Positions 22,505-31,612 of a stretch of 64,000 nucleotides of DNA are shown here, one piece after another (position 1 is the first letter of the stretch; every line of letters begins with the position of its first letter). Origin of the DNA: Pseudomonas oleovorans subsp. oleovorans. Lineage in GTDB: Bacteria; Pseudomonadota; Gammaproteobacteria; Pseudomonadales; Pseudomonadaceae. The notes beneath the pieces were generated by a model, which saw only the letters and a program-made list of their open reading frames with translations, was not told the origin of the DNA and did no database searches. The stretch spans positions 40,658 to 104,657 of the forward strand of contig NZ_NIUB01000015.1 in the NCBI RefSeq assembly GCF_002197815.1. The letters run 5' to 3'. The position numbers and the translations under genes are program-made.

Positions 22505-22815
22505 CCCATACTGGCATCTGGCCGTACTCTACCCCTGTGATCACAAAAAACCTAGGCCGCAGTAGGGGCCGCCTAAAATCGCGGCGAGCCAGTCAGCGCG
22601 GGAAAGAACAGGCGAAAACGCACGCAATCGCGCCCGACGTTACTAGCGGCAAATGAGCATTCGACCTGGCTGACGTTCCGCCTGTTGTAACGTAGCGATG
22701 GCAATGCACGACGGCATGGATGCAGGAGGTAGAGCGACGCAGCAAGCCAAAGCCGAGGTCGCTTTGCCGGCGCCCGATAACCGCCCACTGCACTTGCCAT
22801 CGACCTTCGGCTGCT

Positions 22816-22844
22816 GTGCCCGACGCGAGCGGGTGCGGTATACT
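22816..22844 (+). promoter_or_regulatory. Possible sigma-70 promoter for fumarase
   Basis: A good -10 hexamer TATACT (22839-22844) lies 125 bases upstream of the fumarase start. The region 17 bases before it has no clear -35 (TGTGCC-like), so the promoter is tentative. It is the only recognisable element in the 465-base gap 22505-22969. Open frames in that gap look like chance. Confidence 0.35.
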
Positions 22845-22969
22845 GCCGCGCCTTTTTGAGCGGCTCTGAAAATATCGTCAAGGTGGTTTCCAGAGCTGCC
22901 CTTCCGCCGTTGCGCCGGGTCGTTGTCCGGCGCTTCCTTGTTGATGTTCCCTGATAGAGGAGCGCCCCA

Positions 22970-24493
22970 ATGACCGTGATCAAGCAGGACGACCTGATTC
23001 AGAGCGTCGCCGACGCACTGCAGTTCATCTCCTATTACCACCCCGTCGACTTCATCCAGGCGATGCACGAGGCCTACCTGAAGGAAGAGTCGCCGGCCGC
23101 CAAGGACTCCATGGCGCAGATCCTGATCAACTCGCGCATGTGTGCCACCGGCCACCGCCCGATCTGCCAGGACACCGGCATCGTTACCGTGTTCATCAAG
23201 GTCGGCATGGATGTGCGCTGGGACGGCGCCACCATGAGCGTCGACGACATGATCAACGAGGGCGTGCGTCGCGCCTACAACCTGCCCGAGAACGTCCTGC
23301 GCGCCTCGATCCTGGCCGACCCGGCCGGTGCCCGCAAGAACACCAAGGACAACACCCCGGCGGTGATCCACTACTCCATCGTCCCTGGTGACAAGGTGGA
23401 AGTGGACGTCGCGGCCAAGGGCGGCGGCTCCGAGAACAAGTCGAAGATGGCCATGCTCAACCCGTCCGACTCGATCGTCGACTGGGTACTGAAAACCGTA
23501 CCGGAAATGGGCGCCGGCTGGTGCCCGCCGGGCATGCTCGGCATCGGCATCGGCGGTACTGCCGAAAAAGCGGCAGTGATGGCCAAGGAAGTGCTCATGG
23601 AGCACATCGACATCCACGAGCTGCAGGCTCGCGGCCCGCAAAACCGTATCGAAGAGCTGCGCCTGGAGCTGTTCGAGAAGGTCAACCAGTTGGGCATCGG
23701 CGCCCAGGGTCTGGGCGGCCTGACCACCGTGCTCGATGTGAAGATCATGGATTACCCGACCCACGCCGCGAGCCTGCCGGTGTGCATGATCCCCAACTGC
23801 GCCGCCACCCGTCACGCCCACTTCGTGCTCGACGGCTCGGGCCCTGCCGAACTGGAGGCGCCGGATCTGGACGCCTACCCGGAAATCGTCTGGGAAGCCG
23901 GCCCGAGCGCGCGCCGCGTCAACCTCGATACGCTGACCCCGGAAGACGTGCAGAGCTGGAAGCCGGGCGAGACCGTCCTGCTCAACGGCAAGATGCTCAC
24001 CGGCCGCGACGCTGCACACAAGCGCATGGTCGACATGCTGAACAAGGGCGAGCAACTGCCGGTGGACCTCAAGGGTCGCTTCATCTATTACGTCGGCCCG
24101 GTCGATCCGGTCGGTGACGAAGTGGTTGGCCCGGCTGGCCCGACCACCGCTACGCGGATGGACAAGTTCACCCGGCAGATCCTCGAGCAGACAGGCCTGC
24201 TGGGCATGATCGGCAAGTCCGAGCGCGGCCCGATCGCCATCGACGCAATCAAGGACAACAAGGCCGTGTACCTGATGGCCGTCGGCGGCGCCGCCTACCT
24301 GGTGGCCCAGGCGATCAAGAAGTCCAAGGTGCTGGCCTTCGAAGAACTCGGAATGGAAGCCATCTACGAGTTCGAAGTCAAAGACATGCCGGTGACCGTG
24401 GCGGTCGACACCAAGGGTGAGTCCGTGCACATCACGGGACCTGCGATCTGGAACAAGAAGATCGCCGAAAGCCTGGCGGTAGAAGTGAAGTAA
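22970..24493 (+). CDS. Class I (Fe-S) fumarate hydratase
   Basis: A 507-residue oxygen-sensitive fumarase that interconverts fumarate and malate in the TCA cycle using a 4Fe-4S cluster. Features include MCATGHRPICQDTGIVTVFI with a cluster-ligand Cys, GGSENKSKM, ARGPQNRIEELRLELFEK, and a C-terminal half with GEQLPVDLKGRFIYYVGPVDPVG and GPTTATRMDKF. Cysteines in the ligand contexts are intact. A GAGGAG site precedes the ATG and a terminator follows. It matches PA4333 in neighbourhood and type. Confidence 0.95.
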   Translation: MTVIKQDDLIQSVADALQFISYYHPVDFIQAMHEAYLKEESPAAKDSMAQILINSRMCATGHRPICQDTGIVTVFIKVGMDVRWDGATMSVDDMINEGVRRAYNLPENVLRASILADPAGARKNTKDNTPAVIHYSIVPGDKVEVDVAAKGGGSENKSKMAMLNPSDSIVDWVLKTVPEMGAGWCPPGMLGIGIGGTAEKAAVMAKEVLMEHIDIHELQARGPQNRIEELRLELFEKVNQLGIGAQGLGGLTTVLDVKIMDYPTHAASLPVCMIPNCAATRHAHFVLDGSGPAELEAPDLDAYPEIVWEAGPSARRVNLDTLTPEDVQSWKPGETVLLNGKMLTGRDAAHKRMVDMLNKGEQLPVDLKGRFIYYVGPVDPVGDEVVGPAGPTTATRMDKFTRQILEQTGLLGMIGKSERGPIAIDAIKDNKAVYLMAVGGAAYLVAQAIKKSKVLAFEELGMEAIYEFEVKDMPVTVAVDTKGESVHITGPAIWNKKIAESLAVEVK

Positions 24494-24509
24494 GCGTCAA
24501 CGTTGCAAA

Positions 24510-24546
24510 GCAGAAGCCCGGCCAAGTGCCGGGCTTCTGCGTTTTC
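24510..24546 (+). terminator. Intrinsic terminator of fumarase gene
   Basis: A 13-bp perfect stem (GCAGAAGCCCGGC with its complement) and 5-base loop begin 17 bases after the stop, followed by GTTTTC. Confidence 0.92.
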
Positions 24547-24570
24547 AGGCGCGACGCGTATCGCTCCTGG

Positions 24571-24644
24571 GTAGGAGCCGCGCCCCGCGGCGAATTGGCC
24601 CGTGCAAACGGCAGAGAAGCTTCGCCCCGGGACGGTGCTCCTAC
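24571..24644. repeat. REP-like palindrome, GTAGGAGC family, copy 1
   Basis: A 74-base imperfect inverted repeat starting GTAGGAGCCGCGCCCCGCGG and ending GGTGCTCCTAC, between the fumarase terminator and dsdA. Related half-elements occur at 32771 and 40686. It resembles classic Pseudomonas REP sequences. Confidence 0.8.
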
Positions 24645-24653
24645 AGACTTGCG

Positions 24654-26018
24654 TCAATCCTCGCCCAAACCCTGCAACAGTTGCCGGCCACGCGCCAGGT
24701 AGCTGTCCATCTCCGCCTGCGGCACCATGCTGCCGCCGGTCGCCCATACCAGATGGGTCGCCTGCGCCATGTGCTGAGGAGTGAGGCCCATGCGCTGGCG
24801 ATAGCCCTGCTGCTCGCCAAGCACGCGCAGCACACCCGGCATGCCGGCCAGAGCCGAAGGTTCCAGGCGCTGGCCCTCGGTCTGCTCCAGCAACGCCAGG
24901 TAGCGGAACAGCTGCTCATCGCTGACCGTGTAATAACCATCGATCAGGCGCTGCATGGCGCGGCCGACGAAACCGGATGGCCGCCCCACGGCAAGCCCGT
25001 CGGCAGCCGTGCGGTTGTCGATACCGAAATCCTGAACCGCCAATTCTTCATGCCGACCGGTATGCACGCCGAGCAGCATGCACGGTGAATGGGTCGGTTC
25101 GGCGAACAGGCAGTGCACCGCGTCGCCGAACGCCAGCTTCAGGCCGAACGCCACACCACCCGGCCCGCCACCGACGCCGCAAGGCAGGTAGACGAACAGC
25201 GGATGCTCGGCATCGACCACGACACCAGCCGCTGCCAGTTGCTGCTTGAGACGCTCACCCGCCACCGCATAGCCGAGGAACAGGTGCCTGGAATTTTCGT
25301 CATCGACGAAGTGGCAACGCGGATCGCCTTCGGCCTGACGCCGCCCCTGCTCCACCGCAACGCTGTAATCGCTGGCGTACTCGACCACCGTCACGCCATG
25401 GGCGCGCAGCTTGTCCTTCTTCCATTGGCGCGCATCGGCGGACATGTGCACCGTGGCCTGGAAACCCAGCCGCGCGCTGATGATGCCGATGGACAAACCC
25501 AGGTTGCCGGTAGAGCCGACGGCTACCTGATAGCCACCGAAGAAGGCGCGCATCTCTTCGCTGTCGAGGCAGGCGTAATCGTCATCGAGGCTGAGCAACC
25601 CGGCAGCCAGTGCCAGGTCCTCGGCATGCTTGAGCACCTCGTAGATGCCGCCGCGGGCCTTGATCGAACCGGAGATGGGCAGATGGCTGTCGCGCTTGAG
25701 CCACAGCGCGCCGATCTCGCCTTCTGCCTGGGCCTCCTCACTGAGCAACGCGCGCATCTGCGGCACGGGCAGGATGTCCGATTCGATGATCCCGCCACTG
25801 GCAGCCGTCTGCGGGAACACTCGAGCCAGGTAGGGCGCGAACCGCGCGAGACGGGCGCTGGCATCAGCCACGTCTGCGGCGTTCAAACCCACATCGTCCA
25901 ACGCCTCGCTGACAGGCGCCACGGCAGGGTTGAACCAGCTGGTTTCGCGCAGGGCGATCAGTTCGTCGAGCAGCGGATATTGCGCGCGCCACTGGGCGAG
26001 CGACTGGCCAAGAATCAT
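24654..26018 (-). CDS. dsdA: D-serine dehydratase
   Basis: A 454-residue PLP enzyme that degrades D-serine (and D-threonine) to 2-oxoacid and ammonia. The lysine that binds PLP is in [18 protein letters not shown] near residue 117. The glycine-rich phosphate loop [12 protein letters not shown] and the segment [18 protein letters not shown] follow. Length matches E. coli DsdA (442). A GAGGA site lies before the ATG. No dsdC or dsdX lies next to it; the upstream neighbour is a broken DUF1028 gene on the other strand. Confidence 0.93.
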   Translation of the reverse strand: MILGQSLAQWRAQYPLLDELIALRETSWFNPAVAPVSEALDDVGLNAADVADASARLARFAPYLARVFPQTAASGGIIESDILPVPQMRALLSEEAQAEGEIGALWLKRDSHLPISGSIKARGGIYEVLKHAEDLALAAGLLSLDDDYACLDSEEMRAFFGGYQVAVGSTGNLGLSIGIISARLGFQATVHMSADARQWKKDKLRAHGVTVVEYASDYSVAVEQGRRQAEGDPRCHFVDDENSRHLFLGYAVAGERLKQQLAAAGVVVDAEHPLFVYLPCGVGGGPGGVAFGLKLAFGDAVHCLFAEPTHSPCMLLGVHTGRHEELAVQDFGIDNRTAADGLAVGRPSGFVGRAMQRLIDGYYTVSDEQLFRYLALLEQTEGQRLEPSALAGMPGVLRVLGEQQGYRQRMGLTPQHMAQATHLVWATGGSMVPQAEMDSYLARGRQLLQGLGED

Positions 26019-26157
26019 GCGGCGTTCCTCATTGCAGGCAGTTAACGGCGCCCATTAGATGATGCCCGTGGCCATCTGGCAAAGGCCGCGACAAGCAGCC
26101 AAGCGGAACGATACCTGCCCAGGAGTGGCCTAACCGGGAAACCGCCAAGGAGGCGCC

Positions 26158-26834
26158 ATGACCTTTTCCATCGTTGCCCGCTGCCCACGTACCGGACAGT
26201 TCGGCGTCGCAGCGGCCACTGCCATGCCCGCCGTCGGCAAACTGCTCAGCCATGCCGCCGCTGGTGCGGGGGCGTTGGCGACCCAGGCGCGCAGGTCAAC
26301 CCCTATCTGGGTCTGGATGGACTGGCGCTACTGCGTCAGGGATTGTCGGCTAAGGAAGTCCTGGAGCGCCTCAAAGCCACCGATCCGTGCATGGAACTGC
26401 GCCAATGCGCGCTGATCGACGCTCAGGGTGACAGCCTGTGCTGGACCGGCGACAAGTGCCTGCCCTGGGCCGGCTCGCTGAGCGGCGAACAGTTCTCCGT
26501 GCAGGGCAATCGCCTGGTCGGCCCACAGGTACTGGACGCCGTGGCCGAAGCCTTCCGCCACGCGGAGAAACGCCCACTGATCGAACGCCTGATCGAAGCC
26601 CTGGCCGCTGGCGACCGCTGCGGCGGCGACCGTCATGGCGAATCCTCCGCGGTGATCTACGTGGTCGATCAGGAGGCGTATCCGCTGTGGGACATCCGCG
26701 TCGACCACCATCTCGACCCAGTGGCCGAGCTGCGTCGCCTGCATGACGTATTCGCCCGTGAAGTGCTGCCGGAGATTCTCGCCATGCCGACCCGCGACAA
26801 TCCGGCAGGTAAGGCGGCGGAAGACTCGGTCTAA
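26158..26834 (+). pseudogene. DUF1028 family gene, frameshifted
   Basis: The gene begins MTFSIVARCPRTGQFGVAAAT with a strong AAGGAGG site and reads correctly to GALATQA (about 26291). The following family sequence QVNPYLGLDGLALLRQGLSAKEV continues in another frame to the stop at 26834 (ending RDNPAGKAAEDSV). The break lies in GCGCGCAGG, where loss of one GC dinucleotide restores a continuous frame. DUF1028 proteins are about 225-residue Ntn-hydrolase-like proteins of unknown role. It may be a real mutation or an assembly error at a dinucleotide repeat. Confidence 0.88.
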
Positions 26835-27805
26835 CGCGCAGTGGTGCCGAAACGCCGCCGGTAATCGCCAGGCGACAGGCCCACCAGACGAGTGAAGACC
26901 TTGCGAAACGCGCCACTGTCGCGATACCCCACCTGCCAAGCCACCTGGTCGATGCTCTGGCGAGTGAACTCGAGCATTTCGCGCGCCTTGCTCACACGTA
27001 GCTGCTGGCAGTACTCGGTGGGCTTCAGCCCGGTGGCGGCGCGAAAGCGACGCAGAAAGGTGCGCTCCCCCAGCCCGGCACGCGCGGCCATATCGGCCAG
27101 GCTCGCCTCGGCGCCCTCCTCCCCCTGCAACCAGCGCTGCACAGCAAGCACTGCGGCATCGCCGTGATCGAGGCTGGGCGCGAAGCTGCTGAAATGGCGC
27201 TGCGATTCGCGGTTCAGGTCCACCACCAGAAAGCGCGCGGTCTCGGCGGCGATGGTCGGCCCCAGCAGGCGAGTAACAATGGCCAGACCGAGATCGGTCC
27301 AGGCCATCAGACCACCGGCGGTGATCAGGTCACCGTCATCGATCACCATGCGTTCGGGCAGTACCTGCACCTGCGGAAAACGCGCCGCCATCTGCGCTGC
27401 CAGCGCCCAGTGGGTAGTCACCGTGCGCCCATCGAGCAAACCGGACTCGGCCAGTGCAAAGGCACCGGCACAGACCGAAGCCAGCAGCACGCCGGCGCCG
27501 TGCTGTGCACGCAGCCAGTCACGGTAGACGGCAGCGAGCGGCTGCTCAGCAGCATCGTCCAGACAGGGCGGCAAGATCACTACCTGCGGCGTACCCTCGG
27601 CCTGCGGCAAGCTGTCGAACATGCGCTGAAGCTGTCCTGCTTCATCGGCCTGCCAGTGACTGACCCGCAGCCGAGGCAGCCCCTCACGCCCCTGCCCGGC
27701 GGCCATGCGATTGGCCACCGCGAACAGATCGCCCAGACCATACACCGCTGCCAGCTGGGCACCGGGGTAGCGCAACAGGCCAATCTCCAGACAGCGCTCG
27801 CTCAT
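26831..27805 (-). CDS. GlxA/FtrA-like AraC-family regulator with DJ-1/PfpI domain
   Basis: A 324-residue regulator. The N-terminal class I glutamine amidotransferase-like domain (residues about 5-180) contains GVLLASVCAGAFALAESGLLDGR, with Cys in the nucleophile-elbow position. The C-terminal AraC HTH holds MAARAGLGERTFLRRFRAATG and a second helix VAWQVGYRDSGAFRKVFTRLVGLSPGDYRRRF, here quoted in parts. Such proteins usually control catabolism of nitrogenous or quaternary-amine compounds. The divergent isochorismatase-like gene 27900-28448 is a plausible target. Overlaps the stop of the DUF1028 remnant by 4 bases. Confidence 0.88.
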   Translation of the reverse strand: MSERCLEIGLLRYPGAQLAAVYGLGDLFAVANRMAAGQGREGLPRLRVSHWQADEAGQLQRMFDSLPQAEGTPQVVILPPCLDDAAEQPLAAVYRDWLRAQHGAGVLLASVCAGAFALAESGLLDGRTVTTHWALAAQMAARFPQVQVLPERMVIDDGDLITAGGLMAWTDLGLAIVTRLLGPTIAAETARFLVVDLNRESQRHFSSFAPSLDHGDAAVLAVQRWLQGEEGAEASLADMAARAGLGERTFLRRFRAATGLKPTEYCQQLRVSKAREMLEFTRQSIDQVAWQVGYRDSGAFRKVFTRLVGLSPGDYRRRFGTTAR

Positions 27806-27899
27806 TGTCAGTTTTTCCCCGCAGATTGTCGGCCGCGCCCATCCTCGCAGGCGCGCCAGGGCGATAAGGTTTGCCGCACATCATCCCACGGAGACAACC

Positions 27900-28448
27900 A
27901 TGAGCAAGCGCGCCCTGATCCTGATCGACATCCAGAACGACTATTTTGCCGGCGGCAAGTGGTCGCTCGAAGGCATGGACGGAGCAACCGCCAACGCCGC
28001 CCGCGTGCTGGCGGCAGCACGCCAGGCGGGCGATAAGGTGATCCATGTACGCCATGAATTCGAAAGCGCCGACGCGCCCTTCTTCGTTCCCGGCAGCGCT
28101 GGTGCGAACATCCATCCGCAGGTGCAGCCGCTGGCGAGCGAAGTGGTGGTGCTCAAGCATCAGGTCAACGCCTTTCTCGGCACCGATCTCAAGGCTCAAC
28201 TCGACGCCGCCGGCATCGAGCAGGTGACGCTGGTCGGCGCCATGAGTCATATGTGCATCGACGCTGCAGCACGTGCCAGCAGCGACTTCGGCTATGCCAC
28301 CACGGTCATTCACGATGCCTGCGCGACGCGCGACCAGGAATTCGAGGGGCAATCGATTCCGGCCGCCCAGGTGCATGCCGCCTATATGGCCGCACTGGCC
28401 TTCGCCTACGCGAACGTGGTTTCGACCGAGCAGTATCTGGCCGGCTGA
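27900..28448 (+). CDS. Isochorismatase-like cysteine hydrolase
   Basis: A 182-residue cysteine hydrolase. The catalytic triad is readable: Asp in LILIDIQNDYF (near residue 10), Lys in VVVLKHQVNAF (near 84), Cys in VGAMSHMCIDAAAR (near 119). Family members hydrolyse small amides such as nicotinamide or cleave isochorismate; the substrate is not determined here. A GGAG site lies before the ATG. It is divergent from a GlxA-type regulator with 94 bases between them, suggesting local control. Confidence 0.88.
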   Translation: MSKRALILIDIQNDYFAGGKWSLEGMDGATANAARVLAAARQAGDKVIHVRHEFESADAPFFVPGSAGANIHPQVQPLASEVVVLKHQVNAFLGTDLKAQLDAAGIEQVTLVGAMSHMCIDAAARASSDFGYATTVIHDACATRDQEFEGQSIPAAQVHAAYMAALAFAYANVVSTEQYLAG

Positions 28449-28449
28449 A

Positions 28450-29559
28450 TCAGCTGGCGCCGAAGCGCTGCAGTTGCATCTCGCGCAGGCGACTGAGCGT
28501 ACGGCGGAAGGCAAAATCGAGGTAGCCCTGAGTGTAGAGTTCATCCAAGGCCACCGCGGCCTCGATGTAGAGTGGCACGCGACGGTCGTAGCACTCGTCG
28601 ACCAGGGCGATGAAGCGGCGCACCGCATCGTCATTAAGCGACAGCGCCGGCAATTGCCGATCCCCGGCATCGACCCGTTCGGCACCGTCCTCGGTGCCAC
28701 GGGCGATGCGCCCCTCGCGTTGCTCGCCACCCAGGCGCGGCACTTCGCCAAGCAGGATGGCCGGAAAGCGCTCGCACAATTCGATGAAATCCACCGCTGC
28801 CAATGGCTGCTCGCACAGATCACGGAAGCGACACCATAGCGCGGCCGGACTATGGCCGAGGGTCGATACGCTGCGATGGGCCAGCTGCACTGGCTCACGG
28901 CTGATGATCTGCCCCTCGCTCAAACGAGCGAACAGCTCACCCAAGGCTTGCGGCTGCTTCACCCAATAACGCTGCACCTCAGCGCCGGGATGCAAGCGGT
29001 GATCCTGCTCGCCGTCGACCGCCACCACCTGCATGTGCGCCGTGAGCGCGGCGATAGCCGGAAGGAAGCGCTCGCGGTTGTAGCCCTCGGCGTAGAGCTG
29101 ATCCGGCGGCTGGTTGGAGGTCGCCACCAGCACCACGCCCTGCTCCACCACCAGACTGAGCAGGCGACCGAGCAGCATGGCATCGCCGATATCGCTGACG
29201 AACAGCTCGTCGAAACACAGCACGCGCACCTCGCGCCCCAACTCCTCGGCCAGCAGGCGCAGCGGGTCGGCATTGCCAGTGAGCTGAAACTGCCGGCGAT
29301 GCACCCACTGCATGAAATGATGAAAATGCTGCCGCCGCGCCGGCACCCGCAAGGCGTTGTAGAAACTGTCCATCAGCCAGGTCTTGCCACGCCCGACCGG
29401 CCCCCAGAGGTAGACGCCAAGAGGCCGCCCACCTCGCTCAACAGCCTCATGACAGTGCTGCAGCGCCTCGACCGCACGGCGCTGCGCGGCATCGACCACG
29501 AAACCGGCAGCAAGCGCACACTGATAGGCGGCCTGGGGCGAATCGTGCGGCGCCTGCAT
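28450..29559 (-). CDS. zapE: Cell division ATPase ZapE (AFG1 family)
   Basis: A 369-residue AAA-type ATPase of the ZapE/AFG1 family, which in E. coli associates with the Z-ring. Walker A is VYLWGPVGRGKTWLMDSFY, Walker B is VRVLCFDELFVSD, and the sensor region is LVATSNQPPDQLY, all in the usual order. Translation could alternatively start at TTG 29568, giving a TTGA overlap with the upstream hydrolase gene. Neither start has a strong ribosome site, which fits coupling to the gene upstream. A 110-residue C-terminal extension includes a segment rich in Arg, Gly and Glu that looks atypical. Confidence 0.88.
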   Translation of the reverse strand: MQAPHDSPQAAYQCALAAGFVVDAAQRRAVEALQHCHEAVERGGRPLGVYLWGPVGRGKTWLMDSFYNALRVPARRQHFHHFMQWVHRRQFQLTGNADPLRLLAEELGREVRVLCFDELFVSDIGDAMLLGRLLSLVVEQGVVLVATSNQPPDQLYAEGYNRERFLPAIAALTAHMQVVAVDGEQDHRLHPGAEVQRYWVKQPQALGELFARLSEGQIISREPVQLAHRSVSTLGHSPAALWCRFRDLCEQPLAAVDFIELCERFPAILLGEVPRLGGEQREGRIARGTEDGAERVDAGDRQLPALSLNDDAVRRFIALVDECYDRRVPLYIEAAVALDELYTQGYLDFAFRRTLSRLREMQLQRFGAS

Positions 29560-29564
29560 CGCGG

Positions 29565-30449
29565 TCAACGTAGCACCAGCCGGCCGTCATCGAACTGCCG
29601 TGGCCAGTCACGACGGGTGAACACCTGGCCCTGCTCACGCACGCGGCGTACTTCATCCAGATCCAGCTCGCAGATCAGCCAGTGGCTGCGCGTGGGGCAT
29701 AGCTCCTCGCTCTCGGCGACGATGCCGCTAGCCGGCATGCCGTAGTCCGATGGTACGTACAGCGAGGCGCGGCCATAGCCTTCGTCCAGCGACGGCGACC
29801 AGGGCGCCAGGCCGACGGTGGGCGAATGCAGCACGGCGATCTGGTTCTCCAGCGCACGGGCCTGGGCGCCGATACGCACGCGGTGAAAACCGGCCACGGT
29901 GTCTGTGCAACTGGGCGCGAGGATCAGGTCGACCCCGGCTTCGGCCAGGGTATGAGCCAGCAGCGGAAATTCGTTGTCGTAGCAGATCAGGATGCCCAGC
30001 TTGCCCAAATCTGTATCGAACACCTTGAGGCCGTTACCCGCTGCGATGTGCCACTGCTCAAGCTCGAAGCGGGTCATGATCAGTTTGTCCTGAGTGCCCA
30101 GACAGCCGTCCGGGCCGAACAGCCAGGCGCGATTGCGGTAAATACCGTCATTATCCAGCACTGCCACCGAACCAGGCTGCAGGTAGATATTCAACCGCCG
30201 CGCCAAGCTCTCGCACAGTTCCAACCAGCGTGGCAGCAGCGGCTGGATACCGGCGATGGAGCCGTGCAGGTCACCGCGCTCGGCTTCCTGCAACTGGCCG
30301 GTCAGCACCAGGCCGGCGTATTCCGGCAGCAGCAGCAGCTCGGCGCCCTGCCCGGCTGCGTCCTCACACAGCGTGGTGAGATGCTCGGCATAAGCGTCCC
30401 AGGTGGCGAACAAGTCGATGTGATATTGGCAGGCGGCGACCTTGATCAT
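29565..30449 (-). CDS. Carbon-nitrogen hydrolase (nitrilase superfamily)
   Basis: A 294-residue nitrilase-fold hydrolase with the full Glu-Lys-Cys triad: Glu in LLLLPEYAGLV (near 42), Lys in CLGTQDKLIMTRFE (near 121), Cys in LGILICYDNEFP (near 155). Such enzymes cleave amides or carbamoyl groups; the substrate is unknown. Its start overlaps the GNAT gene by ATGA and its end meets zapE, so the three are transcribed together on the minus strand. Confidence 0.9.
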   Translation of the reverse strand: MIKVAACQYHIDLFATWDAYAEHLTTLCEDAAGQGAELLLLPEYAGLVLTGQLQEAERGDLHGSIAGIQPLLPRWLELCESLARRLNIYLQPGSVAVLDNDGIYRNRAWLFGPDGCLGTQDKLIMTRFELEQWHIAAGNGLKVFDTDLGKLGILICYDNEFPLLAHTLAEAGVDLILAPSCTDTVAGFHRVRIGAQARALENQIAVLHSPTVGLAPWSPSLDEGYGRASLYVPSDYGMPASGIVAESEELCPTRSHWLICELDLDEVRRVREQGQVFTRRDWPRQFDDGRLVLR

Positions 30450-31036
30450 GACGCGAGCTCCTTCAACCAGAACGACATGGGTTTGGCCGACTCCTCGGCT
30501 TCATCCAGATCGCGCCAGTGGTAATAGGTGTGCAATTCGGGGTGATGGCGATAGCCGCGGCGCGCCCAGAAGGCGTCCAGCGGTTGATAGTCGGCTGGCC
30601 GCCTCGGATGATCGACGGGGCGCTGCACGGCGCAGAAGGCGCACCAGTCGAAGCCGCCCAGCTTGCGCGCATGGACCTCGCGCTCGACGAAGAAGCGCAC
30701 GCCGAGTCCACGCCCGCGCCAGGCCGGCAACACCACCGACTCGGCGCAGTAGAAGATGCGCGCCGGATTCCACCCCGCAGCGATGAATGGCTGCTGAAAT
30801 TCCTCGGTTTCATCAGCCAGCGGCAGTGCCGTGGACGCGCCGACCACACGCCCCTCGTCACGTACCAGCACGCACAGGCTATCGGCACTGCGCACGTAGG
30901 TGGCCAGGTATTCGGCCTCGTAGTCGAGGTTGCCGTCGTAGAGGTAGGGAAACTCGCGGAACACCTGGATGCGCAGGCGCGCCAGGTCGTCGATATGGGG
31001 TTCGATCTCCGCGCCCCGGAGCAGTCGGATATCCAT
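30446..31036 (-). CDS. GNAT family N-acetyltransferase
   Basis: A 196-residue GNAT protein: an N-terminal strand-helix with LRIQVFREFPYLYDGN, the acceptor-side strand VGASTALPLADE, and motif A in CAESVVLPAWRGRGLGVRFFVEREVHARKLG near residues 95-125 (Q/RxxGxG/A type). It is first in the GNAT-nitrilase-zapE unit. Pairing with a C-N hydrolase suggests turnover of one N-acyl or amide compound, but that is inference. Confidence 0.88.
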   Translation of the reverse strand: MDIRLLRGAEIEPHIDDLARLRIQVFREFPYLYDGNLDYEAEYLATYVRSADSLCVLVRDEGRVVGASTALPLADETEEFQQPFIAAGWNPARIFYCAESVVLPAWRGRGLGVRFFVEREVHARKLGGFDWCAFCAVQRPVDHPRRPADYQPLDAFWARRGYRHHPELHTYYHWRDLDEAEESAKPMSFWLKELAS

Positions 31037-31147
31037 TGCAGTCGCTCGCCAGCAACAGGGTGACGCCAGCAGCTATACCAGCGGTAAACGGTGAACTTAT
31101 CATGCGGGCCAACGAACCACTAACCACGCCACGAAAGGAACTTAGCC

Positions 31148-31546
31148 ATGACCGCCACCGAACTGGTTCAGGCCTACTACGCTGCCTTCAACGCCGGCGA
31201 CATGCCCGCCTTCTTCGACCTGCTGGCAGAAGACGTGGTGCACGACATCAACCAGGGTGAACGTCAGGTCGGCAAGGCCACCTTCGCCGCTTTCATGAAC
31301 AAGATGAACCGTTGCTACCGCGAGCGCCTGGATGACATCGTGGTCATGCAGAACGCTGCAGGCGACCGCGCCGCTGCCGAGTTCGTGGTACACGGCGAAT
31401 ACCTGGCCAACGACGAGGGCCTGCCGCCGGCCAATGGCCAGACCTATGTGCTGCCGGCCGGCGCCTTCTTCGAGATCAAAAACGGCAAGGTCGCGCGCAT
31501 CAGCAACTACTACAACCTCAATGACTGGGTTGCGCAGGTCGGCTGA
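31148..31546 (+). CDS. SnoaL/NTF2-like fold protein
   Basis: A 132-residue single-domain protein with the ketosteroid isomerase-like (SnoaL) pattern: AYYAAFNAGDMPAFFDLLAEDVVHDINQG at the start, and a C-terminal sheet FFEIKNGKVARISNYYNLNDWV. These proteins are small hydrolase or isomerase-like enzymes or binding domains. The substrate is unknown. AAAGGAAC ribosome site before the ATG. Monocistronic. Confidence 0.85.
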   Translation: MTATELVQAYYAAFNAGDMPAFFDLLAEDVVHDINQGERQVGKATFAAFMNKMNRCYRERLDDIVVMQNAAGDRAAAEFVVHGEYLANDEGLPPANGQTYVLPAGAFFEIKNGKVARISNYYNLNDWVAQVG

Positions 31547-31612
31547 ATATCCTCAGGCCCGGGGCCGAGCCTGGCAGCCGCTCGGTGCCCTGATGCACAA
31601 CCCCCTCCCAGC

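Noticed and set aside
22643..24430. 595-codon open frame on the minus strand
   Set aside because: Antisense to the fumarase gene, rich in His, Val and Asp as expected for a shadow of a GC-rich gene.
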